From: an uncultured Clostridia bacterium
GTDB taxonomy: Bacteria; Bacillota; Clostridia; Oscillospirales; Ruminococcaceae
Assembly: GCA_947166945.1 (NCBI GenBank)
Contig: CAMVGH010000009.1
Location: 1 to 46,506 of the forward strand
Direction of reading: 5' to 3'
DNA: 46,506 nucleotides
Made by a program: the position numbers and the translations under genes. The notes beneath the pieces were generated by a model. That model ran no database searches and had not been told where the DNA came from. It saw only the letters and a list, made by a program, of their open reading frames with translations. This document shows, piece by piece, positions 32,767 to 41,312 of the stretch. The stretch's first letter is position 1. The number at the start of each line of letters is the position of its first letter.

Positions 32767-34203
32767 ATGAAGATATTATACGCCGCAAGTGAGGCACAGC
32801 CTTTTGCCGCATCCGGAGGACTTGCCGATGTTGCGGGATCGCTCCCCAAAGCGCTCGTGGAAGCAGGCCATGAGTGTATGGTAGTAATGCCGTATTACTT
32901 CAATACCATCAAGCCCGAGGTACGTGAAAGCCTTGAGTATGTGATGAATTTCTATGTTCCTGTGGGCTGGCGTTCCCAGTACTGCGGTGTTTTCACAACG
33001 ACACTGAACGGAGTAAAATATTACTTCCTTGACAATGAGTATTACTTCAAGCGTGATTTCGGTCTGTACGGATATTACGACGACGCTGAGAGATACGCGT
33101 TCTTCTCGAGAGCCATTCTCGAAATGCTCGAACACCTTGAGATAAAACCCGATATCATCAATTCCAACGACTGGCAGACCGCACTTGTACCGATCTACTA
33201 CAATATCTACTACAAGTATCATCACAATATGTGGGGCATCCGCAATGTTTTCACTATCCATAACATCGGATACCAGGGCCAGTACGGTCTTGAGCTTACA
33301 GAGGAGATCTTCTCTATCCCGAGACATTTAAGTTCCATTATTGAGTACGACGGCGACGCGAACCTCATGAAGGGCGCTATCGAAATGGCGGATAAAGTGA
33401 CCACCGTTTCTCCGACATACGCTAAGGAAATACTCAATCCGTGGTTCTCGCACGGTCTTGACCGCTGTCTGAATACCAAGCAGTACAAGACCTGCGGATT
33501 CCTCAACGGTATCGACACCGATATGTACAACAGCAAGACAGACAAGGATATCCCTGCTAATTTCAGCGTGGGCAAGATGGCGGGCAAGAAGACCTGCAAG
33601 GAGAAGCTGCTCGAAGAAGCAGGGCTCCCCGGCGGAGATTCCCCCGTTCTCGGCATAATATCCCGCCTTGTTGAGCACAAGGGCTTCGATCTTATAAAGT
33701 GCGTGCTGGACGACATCGTTTGCTCCGGTATAAAAGTTGTAGTACTCGGTTCCGGCGATAAGCAGTATGAAGATTACTTCTACTATATGCAGAGCAAGTA
33801 CCCGCAGGCGGTAAGCTTCAAGTGCGGTTATATCCCCGCTTATGCAAAACGCATTTACGCCGGAGCTGATATGTTCCTGATGCCCAGCAAGAGCGAACCC
33901 TGCGGACTCGCACAGATGATAGCCCTCCGCTACGGTACAGTGCCGATCGTTCGCGCTACAGGCGGACTGAAGGACTCCATCATGGACTACGGAGACGAGA
34001 GCGGCGAGGGCGTAGGCTTCACATTCCAGTCCTACAATGCGCTCGATATGCTCGGCGCTGTCAACAGAGCCAAGGAAGTATATGACGATCAGGCTAAATG
34101 GAAGAAACTTGTCGAGACCGGCATGAAGAAGGATTTCAGCTGGAAACAGTCGGCTAAGCTCTATATCGGACTTTACGAAGAGCTTTGCAGCTGGGAGAGC
34201 TGA
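32767..34203 (+). CDS. glgA: Glycogen synthase (GT5)
   Basis: GlgA extends alpha-1,4-glucan from ADP-glucose, storing carbon as glycogen. The 478 residues match family length. It begins MKILYAASEAQPFAASGGLADV; the substrate-loop lysine common in KxGGL versions is Ala here (AASGGL), a variant I believe is frequent in Clostridia. The conserved NSNDWQTALVPIYY, FTIHNIGYQGQ, and the catalytic-site SKSEPCGLAQMIALRYGT near 380-400 are present. The ATG at 32767 follows AGGAGGAG. No branching enzyme or ADP-glucose pyrophosphorylase is adjacent, so glycogen genes are scattered in this genome. Confidence 0.94.
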   Translation: MKILYAASEAQPFAASGGLADVAGSLPKALVEAGHECMVVMPYYFNTIKPEVRESLEYVMNFYVPVGWRSQYCGVFTTTLNGVKYYFLDNEYYFKRDFGLYGYYDDAERYAFFSRAILEMLEHLEIKPDIINSNDWQTALVPIYYNIYYKYHHNMWGIRNVFTIHNIGYQGQYGLELTEEIFSIPRHLSSIIEYDGDANLMKGAIEMADKVTTVSPTYAKEILNPWFSHGLDRCLNTKQYKTCGFLNGIDTDMYNSKTDKDIPANFSVGKMAGKKTCKEKLLEEAGLPGGDSPVLGIISRLVEHKGFDLIKCVLDDIVCSGIKVVVLGSGDKQYEDYFYYMQSKYPQAVSFKCGYIPAYAKRIYAGADMFLMPSKSEPCGLAQMIALRYGTVPIVRATGGLKDSIMDYGDESGEGVGFTFQSYNALDMLGAVNRAKEVYDDQAKWKKLVETGMKKDFSWKQSAKLYIGLYEELCSWES

Positions 34204-34227
34204 GGACCCTCAAATTTCCGGCAGGAT

Positions 34228-34265
34228 ACGCCGCACATCGGGCGAATACAGTTGATGTGCGGCGT
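34228..34265 (+). terminator. Twelve-bp hairpin between glgA and gpsA
   Basis: ACGCCGCACATC (34228-34239) pairs perfectly with GATGTGCGGCGT (34254-34265) around a 14-nt loop. No strong T run follows, so it may be a weak terminator or an RNA-processing/stability structure. Confidence 0.5.
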
Positions 34266-34307
34266 TATCTATGAAAAAACACATTCGGTGTTTATGAGAG
34301 AGAATAT

Positions 34308-35306
34308 ATGAAAATAACAATACTCGGCTGCGGCTTCGGAACAGCGCTCGCCGTTCTCTGGAACAAGGCGGGCCATACGGTTACCGCGTGGTCGAACAGT
34401 CAGGCCGAAATAGACGATATCCTTCGCTGCGGCGAACATAAGCGTCTGCTCCCGGGGGTACCGGTGTCTAACAAAATATCGTTTACATCGGATATAAGCT
34501 GTGTGAGCGGCACGGACGTTCTGGTGTTTGCCATACCGTCGCCCTATGTGCGGGAGGTGGCTGAAAAAGCCGCCGCGGTGATAGATAAGAAGACCGTGAT
34601 ACTCAACGTGGGCAAGGGCTTTGAGGAAAGCAGCAAAAAACGGCTGTCCCAGGTCATTGCGGAAGAGATACCGGACAACAGCATAGCGGTAATGGCGGGA
34701 CCCTGCCATGCGGAAGAGGTCGGCCGGAGCATTCCCACAACGGTGGTGATGTCCTCGCATGATATGAGCGTGACCGAATATCTTCAGGAGGAACTCCAGA
34801 CCAACACGTTCCGTATATACGGAAACGATGATGTGGCTGGCTGTGAGATCGCGGCGGCGCTGAAAAACATCATAGCCCTGAGCTGCGGAGTAGTGGAGGG
34901 TATGAAACTCGGTGACAATACCATAGCCGCACTCATGACGAGAGGTCTTGCGGAAATGACAAGGCTCGGTTCGGCAATGGGGGCGAAGTGGGAGACCTTC
35001 ACCGGGCTCGCCGGAGTAGGCGACCTGATAGTCACCTGCACCTCGAAACATTCCCGCAACCACAGAGCCGGCATACTTATCGGCGAGGGAATGAGCGCGG
35101 CGGAAGCCGTAGCCAATGTCGGAACGGTCGAGGGCTACAACTGCTGCAAGATAGCTTACAGACTTGCAGACACATATATGGTAAGAACACCGATAATAGA
35201 TGAACTGTACAGGGTGTGCTATGATAATGTGACACCCTCGGAGTCCATAAAACGGCTGATGACCAGACCGCAGACCCACGAACGCGAACCGTTCTGGAAC
35301 AAGTAA
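34308..35306 (+). CDS. gpsA: NAD(P)H-dependent glycerol-3-phosphate dehydrogenase
   Basis: GpsA reduces dihydroxyacetone phosphate to sn-glycerol-3-phosphate for phospholipid backbones. The 332-residue chain has the Rossmann start MKITILGCGFGTALA, the VGKGFEE and GPCHAEEV segments, the catalytic Lys in AALKNIIAL, and the C-terminal GLAGVGDLIVTCTS and GTVEGYN signatures. The dinucleotide loop is one residue short: GCGFGTALA instead of the usual GAGSWGTALA, clear in the codons. The ATG at 34308 has only a weak GAGAGAG site. The next gene follows after 45 nt. Confidence 0.93.
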   Translation: MKITILGCGFGTALAVLWNKAGHTVTAWSNSQAEIDDILRCGEHKRLLPGVPVSNKISFTSDISCVSGTDVLVFAIPSPYVREVAEKAAAVIDKKTVILNVGKGFEESSKKRLSQVIAEEIPDNSIAVMAGPCHAEEVGRSIPTTVVMSSHDMSVTEYLQEELQTNTFRIYGNDDVAGCEIAAALKNIIALSCGVVEGMKLGDNTIAALMTRGLAEMTRLGSAMGAKWETFTGLAGVGDLIVTCTSKHSRNHRAGILIGEGMSAAEAVANVGTVEGYNCCKIAYRLADTYMVRTPIIDELYRVCYDNVTPSESIKRLMTRPQTHEREPFWNK

Positions 35307-35351
35307 GTATTGCGTGAGAACGCATTAAAAATATTCAGGAGGAACACATAC

Positions 35352-36830
35352 ATGATAACTAACATCCCGCAGGTCAGACTCGGTATCATAGCAGTCTCCC
35401 GTGACTGCTTCCCGATAGTGCTTTCGGAAAAGAGACGCGCGGCAATAAAGGCTGCGTACAAAGGGGAACTCTACGAATGTCCCATAACAGTCGAGAATGA
35501 GCTGGATATGCTCAAGGCTGTCGAGGACGTGAACAAGCAGGAGTGCAACGCTCTTGTGGTATTCCTCGGAAACTTCGGTCCCGAGACCCCTGAAACACTC
35601 ATCGCCAAGGAATTTGACGGTCCCTGTATGTTCGTGGCGGCTGCCGAGGGCGACGGCGATATGATAAACGGCAGAGGCGACGCTTACTGCGGTATGCTCA
35701 ACTGCTCCTACAACCTCGGAATGAGACACTTAAAGGGTTATATCCCGTCATATCCTGTAGGAACAGCGGACGATATCGCAAAGATGATTGCGGACTTCGT
35801 TCCGATCGCACGCGCATACATAGGAGTTACAAACCTCAAGATCATCACATTCGGTCCGAGACCGCAGGACTTCTTTGCCTGCAACGCGCCTATCATGGGT
35901 CTCTATGAGCTGGGCGTCGAGATCGAAGAGAACTCCGAGCTTGATCTGCTCGTTTCCTTCAAGGAGCATGCGGGTGATCCCCGTATCCCCGCTATCTGCG
36001 AAGAGATGGCAAAGGAAATGGGTGAAGGAAGATATTACCCCGAGATGAACGAGAGAATGGCACAGTTCGAGCTTACACTGCTCGACTGGGCTGAAAAGCA
36101 CAAGGGCGCGCGCAAGTATGTGGCATTCGCCGACAAGTGCTGGCCGGCATTCCCGTCCCAGTTCGGTTTTGAACCCTGCTATGTGAACAGCCGTCTTGCG
36201 AGCCGCGGTATCCCGGTATCCTGCGAAGTCGATATCTACGGCGCACTCAGCGAGTACATCGGTATCTGCGTTTCCGCCGACACCGTTACTCTGCTTGATA
36301 TCAACAACTCCGTTCCTCAGTATATTTATGACGAGGATATCAAGGGCAAGTACGACTACACGCTCACCGATACATTCATGGGCTTCCACTGCGGCAACAC
36401 CCCCGAGTGCAAGATGTGCTCCGACCGTGCTGTCAAGTACCAGCTCATTCAGCACAGACTTCTCGAACCCGAGGGAAGCGAGCCCGACTTCACACGCGGT
36501 ACCCTTGAGGGCGATATCGCCGCAAGCGATGTTACATTCTACCGCCTCCAGTGCGACTCCGACGGAGTGCTCCGCTCGTATATCGCAGAGGGCGAGATCC
36601 TCGACGTCAAGACCCGTTCCTTCGGCGGCATAGGTATTTTCGCTATCAAGGAAATGGGACGCTTCTACCGTCACGTTCTTATCCAGAAGCGTTATCCTCA
36701 CCACGGCGCTGTTGCGTTCGGACATTACGGAAAGCTTCTGTTTGAGACGTTCAGACTGCTCGGAGTAAAGGACATCGCATTCAACCAGCCCAAGGGAATG
36801 CTCTATCCGTCGGAAAATCCGTTCTGCTGA
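35352..36830 (+). CDS. L-fucose/L-arabinose isomerase-family protein
   Basis: A 492-residue protein of the fucose/arabinose isomerase fold. Likely metal and catalytic residues lie in CEVDIYGA (Glu), TLLDINN (Asp) and MGFHCGNT (His), in the correct order. The N-terminal part (VVFLGNFGPETPE and AAAEGDGDMINGRGD) also fits. The subfamily is the broad clostridial one without proven substrate, so the sugar (fucose, arabinose or another) cannot be named. Start ATG at 35352 follows AGGAGGAAC. Upstream neighbour is gpsA at 45 nt. No kinase, aldolase or transporter for fucose is adjacent, so its pathway must be encoded elsewhere. Confidence 0.78.
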   Translation: MITNIPQVRLGIIAVSRDCFPIVLSEKRRAAIKAAYKGELYECPITVENELDMLKAVEDVNKQECNALVVFLGNFGPETPETLIAKEFDGPCMFVAAAEGDGDMINGRGDAYCGMLNCSYNLGMRHLKGYIPSYPVGTADDIAKMIADFVPIARAYIGVTNLKIITFGPRPQDFFACNAPIMGLYELGVEIEENSELDLLVSFKEHAGDPRIPAICEEMAKEMGEGRYYPEMNERMAQFELTLLDWAEKHKGARKYVAFADKCWPAFPSQFGFEPCYVNSRLASRGIPVSCEVDIYGALSEYIGICVSADTVTLLDINNSVPQYIYDEDIKGKYDYTLTDTFMGFHCGNTPECKMCSDRAVKYQLIQHRLLEPEGSEPDFTRGTLEGDIAASDVTFYRLQCDSDGVLRSYIAEGEILDVKTRSFGGIGIFAIKEMGRFYRHVLIQKRYPHHGAVAFGHYGKLLFETFRLLGVKDIAFNQPKGMLYPSENPFC

Positions 36831-36902
36831 TAAATATTTCCGTTTCTTTGCGGATAAATACGGAGTTTTTCCGTATCATATATCCGGAAGGTCGTGAGAA
36901 AT

Positions 36903-37079
36903 ATGAATATGATCGTTTGCGCAAATGACTGCCGCTACCAGAAGGACGGCTACTGCTGCCTTGAGGGGCGTGCAGTCATCACAAACGCGGTAAGTTCGCC
37001 GTGCTGTTACTATGAGAAGCTCAGAAAGCCTGATACCGGCTCCGCTACCGGCGGTGAGGACGGCAGAGGTTTCCGGTGA
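36903..37079 (+). CDS. Cysteine-rich mini-protein, likely metal-binding
   Basis: A 58-residue protein with six Cys in its first 35 residues: CANDC, then a YQKDGYCC pair, then PCCYYE. It resembles short Cys-rich clostridial proteins (CxxxC-x3-DGxC...C-Y), which are sometimes mislabelled in databases and have no proven role; zinc binding is likely. GGAAGG at 36886-36891 supports the ATG at 36903. It starts 72 nt after the isomerase gene, behind an ATACGGA/TCCGTAT hairpin (36858-36876), and ends 35 nt before a solute-binding lipoprotein that also carries a Cys4 motif, so they may be co-transcribed. Confidence 0.7.
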   Translation: MNMIVCANDCRYQKDGYCCLEGRAVITNAVSSPCCYYEKLRKPDTGSATGGEDGRGFR

Positions 37080-37114
37080 CATACGGCACAATTGAAAGGA
37101 GAGACCTGATCCCA

Positions 37115-38698
37115 ATGAGAACATCAAAGAAAGTCCTGTCCGCACTGCTGGCGGCAGCGGCTGTCATTTCGTCCGCTGCCTGCAACAACGGCGGTTCGGG
37201 CAGAGATGCCGGACGCAGTGATGCGGCAGGAGCGCAGACCGAAGCTCCCGCAGCCGTGACCACGACTACCCTCGACCCCAACAAGGAATTCGAGACCGAG
37301 GCAAACTACGATGAAATGGCAAACATCGAGGAGGTTACTTCCGAAAATGAGGAGGGTGCCGGCAAGAATTACGTCGCAGGACAGAAGGCGGGCGAGCTGA
37401 ACGCTCTCTGCTACTATGAATTCACCAACGTAGCCCCCGAGAACGACATACTGAAGCTGTATGCCGAGCGCTTCGGCGGTACCGTCAATGTCACCATGTG
37501 CAACTCCCTCGAGTATATGGAAAAGCTCGGCACCTATATAGCTGCCGGCGACTCCCCCGACCTCGTAAGATATGAGTGGGAGATGATACCCGGCGGTATT
37601 ATCCAGAACCGTTTCACGGCACTGGACGACTGGCTGGATCAGAGTTCACCCGTATGGTCGGATATGAGCAGCGTAATCGACAGCTTCGCTTATAAGGGAA
37701 AGCATTACTACTTCCCGCAGACCATGCAGGCAAACTACGGTCTGATCTACTCAACTGCCATGATAGAGGCTATGGGTGCGCAGGATCCTATGGATCTCTA
37801 TTTCGCGGGTGAGTGGACATGGACAGAGTTTGAGTCGCTGCTCAAGCAGTGGATGGCTGTAAGCTCGGACAATATCGGTATAGCAATGGGCGAAAGCTCG
37901 GCTCTGCATTTTGCGGCTACCGCGGGCGTCCCGGCGATCGAGTTCAGCAACAACGAGATAAAGAACAATATGAAGACTCCGCAGGTCACCAAGACCATGA
38001 ACTTTATCGAAGGTCTTGCAAAGGAAGGATATGTATATCCCGAATGGCGTGATCCGGGTCAGGGCTTCACAGACGGCAAGCTCCTCTTCTACATCATGCC
38101 TATCGAGTGGGGACTCAACTCCGCTATGGAAACGGGCTTCAAGAACAAGCTCGAAGGTCAGGTGCGTGCAGTTCCGCTGCCCAGAGACCCTGATAATTCC
38201 ACATACAATATCCTCGGCAATACATACGGATATCTTATCCCCGCAGGCGCTAAGAATGTCCAGGGTGCCGTATCGTGGATCCTCGCAGGCAGAATTTATG
38301 AGACAGACCCCGATGTTGTACAGGCAAGACGCGATCTTCTCATGTATGACGGTGCTTACTTCTATCCGAAGTGCACAAAATGCAAACATCAGTTCGACAG
38401 TGAGTTCGGTGAAGAAGGCGAGCTCTGCCCCGAGTGCAATGAGCCCAGAAAACCGAAGTTCAAGGTTACTTATGACGAGCGTCAGATGCAGGTCCTTGAC
38501 GATATGGTAGATCCTTCCAAATTTGAATTCCTGTTCGACTTCCACCGCGGATTCGGTACAGACCTCACAACAACTATCAAGCAGGTATTTGACGATCCTA
38601 TGAAGGGTACGGATACATACACCCACCTTCTTGAAGAGAACTACAATGTTATCGAGACGACACTCGACAACTACCGCGCTCAGATAGCTGAAGGATAA
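37115..38698 (+). CDS. Extracellular solute-binding lipoprotein with a zinc-ribbon insert
   Basis: A 527-residue family 1 ABC-transporter binding protein. Residues 1-23 are a lipoprotein signal with Cys23 (SAAC), followed by an Asp/Glu/Thr-rich spacer (about 24-90). The binding domain has typical NDILKLYAERFGG, AAGDSPDLVRYEW and FAGEWTWTEFESL segments, like carbohydrate-binding proteins. Near the C terminus is CTKC (420-423), 14 residues, then CPEC (438-441), a zinc-ribbon or rubredoxin-like knuckle not normally part of this fold. No permease or ATPase gene is adjacent, so it is an orphan binding protein. AAAGGAG precedes ATG 37115. The ligand is unknown; a sugar is likely. Confidence 0.85.
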   Translation: MRTSKKVLSALLAAAAVISSAACNNGGSGRDAGRSDAAGAQTEAPAAVTTTTLDPNKEFETEANYDEMANIEEVTSENEEGAGKNYVAGQKAGELNALCYYEFTNVAPENDILKLYAERFGGTVNVTMCNSLEYMEKLGTYIAAGDSPDLVRYEWEMIPGGIIQNRFTALDDWLDQSSPVWSDMSSVIDSFAYKGKHYYFPQTMQANYGLIYSTAMIEAMGAQDPMDLYFAGEWTWTEFESLLKQWMAVSSDNIGIAMGESSALHFAATAGVPAIEFSNNEIKNNMKTPQVTKTMNFIEGLAKEGYVYPEWRDPGQGFTDGKLLFYIMPIEWGLNSAMETGFKNKLEGQVRAVPLPRDPDNSTYNILGNTYGYLIPAGAKNVQGAVSWILAGRIYETDPDVVQARRDLLMYDGAYFYPKCTKCKHQFDSEFGEEGELCPECNEPRKPKFKVTYDERQMQVLDDMVDPSKFEFLFDFHRGFGTDLTTTIKQVFDDPMKGTDTYTHLLEENYNVIETTLDNYRAQIAEG

Positions 38699-38706
38699 AA
38701 ACAAAG

Positions 38707-38732
38707 AAGCCCCCTCTCCGGGGGCTTTTTTA
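38707..38732 (+). terminator. Hairpin terminator after the binding protein gene
   Basis: AAGCCCCC and GGGGGCTT pair around TCTCC, followed by TTTTT. The next gene's AGGAG site follows at once, so some read-through may supply it; no separate promoter is seen. Confidence 0.88.
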
Positions 38733-38744
38733 TAGGAGAAAGCA

Positions 38745-40025
38745 ATGAAAACACCGATACACGATTATCTGAAAAAATATGCGGAAAGCGGTACCGTCCG
38801 CCTGCACATGCCGGGAGGGAAGGGGCTTGTATATCCCGGTGACATTACCGAGATAAACGGCGCGGACGTGCTGTATGAATCATCGGGCATTATCCGGGAG
38901 AGCGAGGACAACACGGCGGCATTGTTCGGTGCGGCTGCAAGCTGTTATTCATGCGGCGGAGCTACACTTGCCATACAGTCTATGCTTGCGGAAGCCTGCG
39001 CACAGACCGGCAGACATACCATAGCGGCGGGTCGGTGTTCGCATAAAAGCCTGATAACATCAGCGGTTCTGCTCGGGTTTGATGTGGACTGGATATACCC
39101 GGACGAGTTTCCGTGCGGCACGATAAAGCCGGAAGATGCCGAACAGGCGATAAACGGTGATACCGCCGCGGTTTTTGTAACATCGGTGGACTACCTGGGC
39201 GGGGAATGTGATGTGCCGGCTATATCCGCTGTGTGCCGGAAAAGCGGCGTTCTGCTGCTTGCCGACAATGCTCACGGCGCGTACAAGGTATTCACGGGAG
39301 ACCACCCCATAAAATACGGTGCCGATATGACTGCCGACAGCGCACACAAGACCTTGCCCGCGATTACCGGTACAGCGTACGTACACCTTGCGGACAGGCG
39401 TTTCAGGGACGGGATAAAATCAGCAATGGCGCTGTTCGGAAGCTCAAGTCCGTCCTACCTCATGCTTGACAGTCTTGATCTTTGCAACCGGTACATTGCG
39501 GAGGAAGGCGCCGCGGCTCTTGCAGCGGTAAACAGGGTGCGGGAGCTGAAAAATAAGCTTTCCGCGGAAAATATCCCGCTGCGCAGGAGCGATGATATGC
39601 GCGTGACTATCGACGTAAATGCTCTCGGTTATACGGGGGCGGAGTATGCGGAAATGCTGCGGGAGCGGGGCATAGAGTGTGAAATGGGCGGGGAGCGCTG
39701 CACGGTCATGCTGTTCTCGGTGGTACAGCCTGCCGGTGACTTTGAAAAGACCGCCGCAGCTGTGCTTGATATTCCCCGTAAAACTCCGCTTGTGCCGGGA
39801 GATATCCCGATCGTGAGACCGGAAAAGGTGATGCCCCCGCGGGAGGCTTATTTCTCACGGACAGAGACTATCCCCGCCGGAAAGTCGGCAGGAAGGATAT
39901 GCGCGGATATACAGTCCCCATGCCCGCCCTGCGTACCGGTCGTGATGCCCGGTGAGCGTATCGGTGCCGAGACCGCGGAAATAATGCTCAGGTACGGTAT
40001 AAAATACATTAAGACGGTAAAGTAA
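38745..40025 (+). CDS. Orn/Lys/Arg decarboxylase-family PLP protein, short form
   Basis: A 426-residue fold-type I PLP enzyme of the YaaO/SpeA-like short branch. It opens with HMPGGKG, has a SCGGATLAIQSML region, and the PLP Lys lies in DSAHKTLPAITGTAYVH. The C-terminal domain (PPREAYFSRTETIPAGKSAGRICAD) is also typical. It may make cadaverine, putrescine or agmatine, or have a different role; members of this short branch are poorly characterised. It starts at ATG 38745 behind AGGAG, directly after a terminator hairpin. A separate promoter lies after its stop, so it may be a single-gene unit. Confidence 0.82.
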   Translation: MKTPIHDYLKKYAESGTVRLHMPGGKGLVYPGDITEINGADVLYESSGIIRESEDNTAALFGAAASCYSCGGATLAIQSMLAEACAQTGRHTIAAGRCSHKSLITSAVLLGFDVDWIYPDEFPCGTIKPEDAEQAINGDTAAVFVTSVDYLGGECDVPAISAVCRKSGVLLLADNAHGAYKVFTGDHPIKYGADMTADSAHKTLPAITGTAYVHLADRRFRDGIKSAMALFGSSSPSYLMLDSLDLCNRYIAEEGAAALAAVNRVRELKNKLSAENIPLRRSDDMRVTIDVNALGYTGAEYAEMLRERGIECEMGGERCTVMLFSVVQPAGDFEKTAAAVLDIPRKTPLVPGDIPIVRPEKVMPPREAYFSRTETIPAGKSAGRICADIQSPCPPCVPVVMPGERIGAETAEIMLRYGIKYIKTVK

Positions 40026-40043
40026 ACTTTTTCTTCAAATTCC

Positions 40044-40072
40044 TTGCAAATATGGATTTTTTGGTATATAAT
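40044..40072 (+). promoter_or_regulatory. Promoter of the RodA/FtsW-like gene
   Basis: TTGCAA (40044-40049) and TATAAT (40067-40072) with 17-bp spacing, starting about 30 nt upstream of the ATG at 40112. Confidence 0.75.
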
Positions 40073-40111
40073 AGAATACAGTATAACAGAAATACCAGCA
40101 GAAAGTCGGAT

Positions 40112-41272
40112 ATGAAGAGAGTTTTCAGATATATTTCGGATTATATAAAAGATCTCGATAAGGCTATGCTTGCACTGTGCGCGATAACAAGCGTGTTCAG
40201 CGTTATTTTGTTATACACGATGAACATTAACGGTATCAGCGGACAGGTAAGCGGGCGGCAGTGGAGGATAAACCTCATCGCCGCGGTGATAGGTATAGCT
40301 GTGGCTATGGTGATCTCCGCGATAGACTATAAATTCATTTCAAGAATATGGTTCATTTACACCCCGATAGCCCTGATACTTGTCCTGCTGCTGTTCACCC
40401 CGTTGGGACGAGGCGTCGAAGGTGCGGACGATATCGGCTGGCTGAACCTCGGTTTCATACAGTTCCAGCCGTCGGAACTTCTGAAGATAGCGTTCATAAT
40501 GACATTTGCGGCGCACCTCAGCAAAGTCGGGAACAGGCTGAATGAACCGCTTAATATGCTGCTGCTGTGCATTCACGGGGCGGTACCGATCTTTATTATC
40601 ATGAAACAGGGCGATGACGGGTCGGCGCTGGTCTTTATCTCGGTATTCGTGATAATGCTGTTCGCGGCAGGGATATCGTGGAAGTACATCGCGGCTGCGG
40701 TGATAGCTGTGCCGGCGGTGGTGTACTGCGCGTGGAACTATATGATGCAGCCCTACCAGATAAAGCGCATACAGATACTTTGGGACACACAGATGCAGGA
40801 GGACGAGATACTCGGTATATATATGCAGCAGTATCTCGGCAAAAAGGCTCTCGGTTCGGGCGGGATAACCGGTCTCGGTTTGTTCGGGAGCGGCAATTAC
40901 ACTTATGTACCCGAACTTGATACCGACTTTATCTTTTCGTACATCGGAATGACGCTCGGGTTTGTTGGATGTATGCTTACGGCAGTGATGATGGCGGTGC
41001 TGTGCCTGAAATGCCTGTCGGTGGCATCGGCGGCAAAGGACACCCTCGGCAGACTGATATGCGTGGGGGTGTTCGCGGTGTTCTTCTCACACTCACTTAT
41101 AAATATAGGAATGGATCTCGGCGTCATGCCGGTAATAGGGATACCGCTTCCGTTCATAAGCGCGGGCGGAACGTCCGTGATAGCGATGTATGCGGCAGCC
41201 GGGCTGGTAATGAGCGTTTACTCACACCGGCGAAAAGCGGACCACATGTTCTATTCCGAAAAATATGACTGA
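40112..41272 (+). CDS. RodA/FtsW-type SEDS peptidoglycan polymerase
   Basis: A 386-residue membrane protein with about ten helices. SEDS proteins polymerise lipid II into glycan strands, with a partner class B PBP. The family signature near the C terminus is GIPLPFISAGGTSVI (usual form LPFxSYGGSS), and YVPELDTDFIFSYIG carries the conserved loop Asp. FQPSELLKIAFI is also typical. The ATG at 40112 fits its promoter, with only a weak ribosome binding site; a longer in-frame start at 40052 would lie upstream of the promoter's -10. Whether it is the elongation (RodA) or division (FtsW) member is not decidable here, though length and start resemble RodA. galK follows after 40 nt. Confidence 0.9.
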   Translation: MKRVFRYISDYIKDLDKAMLALCAITSVFSVILLYTMNINGISGQVSGRQWRINLIAAVIGIAVAMVISAIDYKFISRIWFIYTPIALILVLLLFTPLGRGVEGADDIGWLNLGFIQFQPSELLKIAFIMTFAAHLSKVGNRLNEPLNMLLLCIHGAVPIFIIMKQGDDGSALVFISVFVIMLFAAGISWKYIAAAVIAVPAVVYCAWNYMMQPYQIKRIQILWDTQMQEDEILGIYMQQYLGKKALGSGGITGLGLFGSGNYTYVPELDTDFIFSYIGMTLGFVGCMLTAVMMAVLCLKCLSVASAAKDTLGRLICVGVFAVFFSHSLINIGMDLGVMPVIGIPLPFISAGGTSVIAMYAAAGLVMSVYSHRRKADHMFYSEKYD

Positions 41273-41312
41273 TGAAAAATACTTCGGAGCAATTCCGGGA
41301 AAGGAAAATAAA

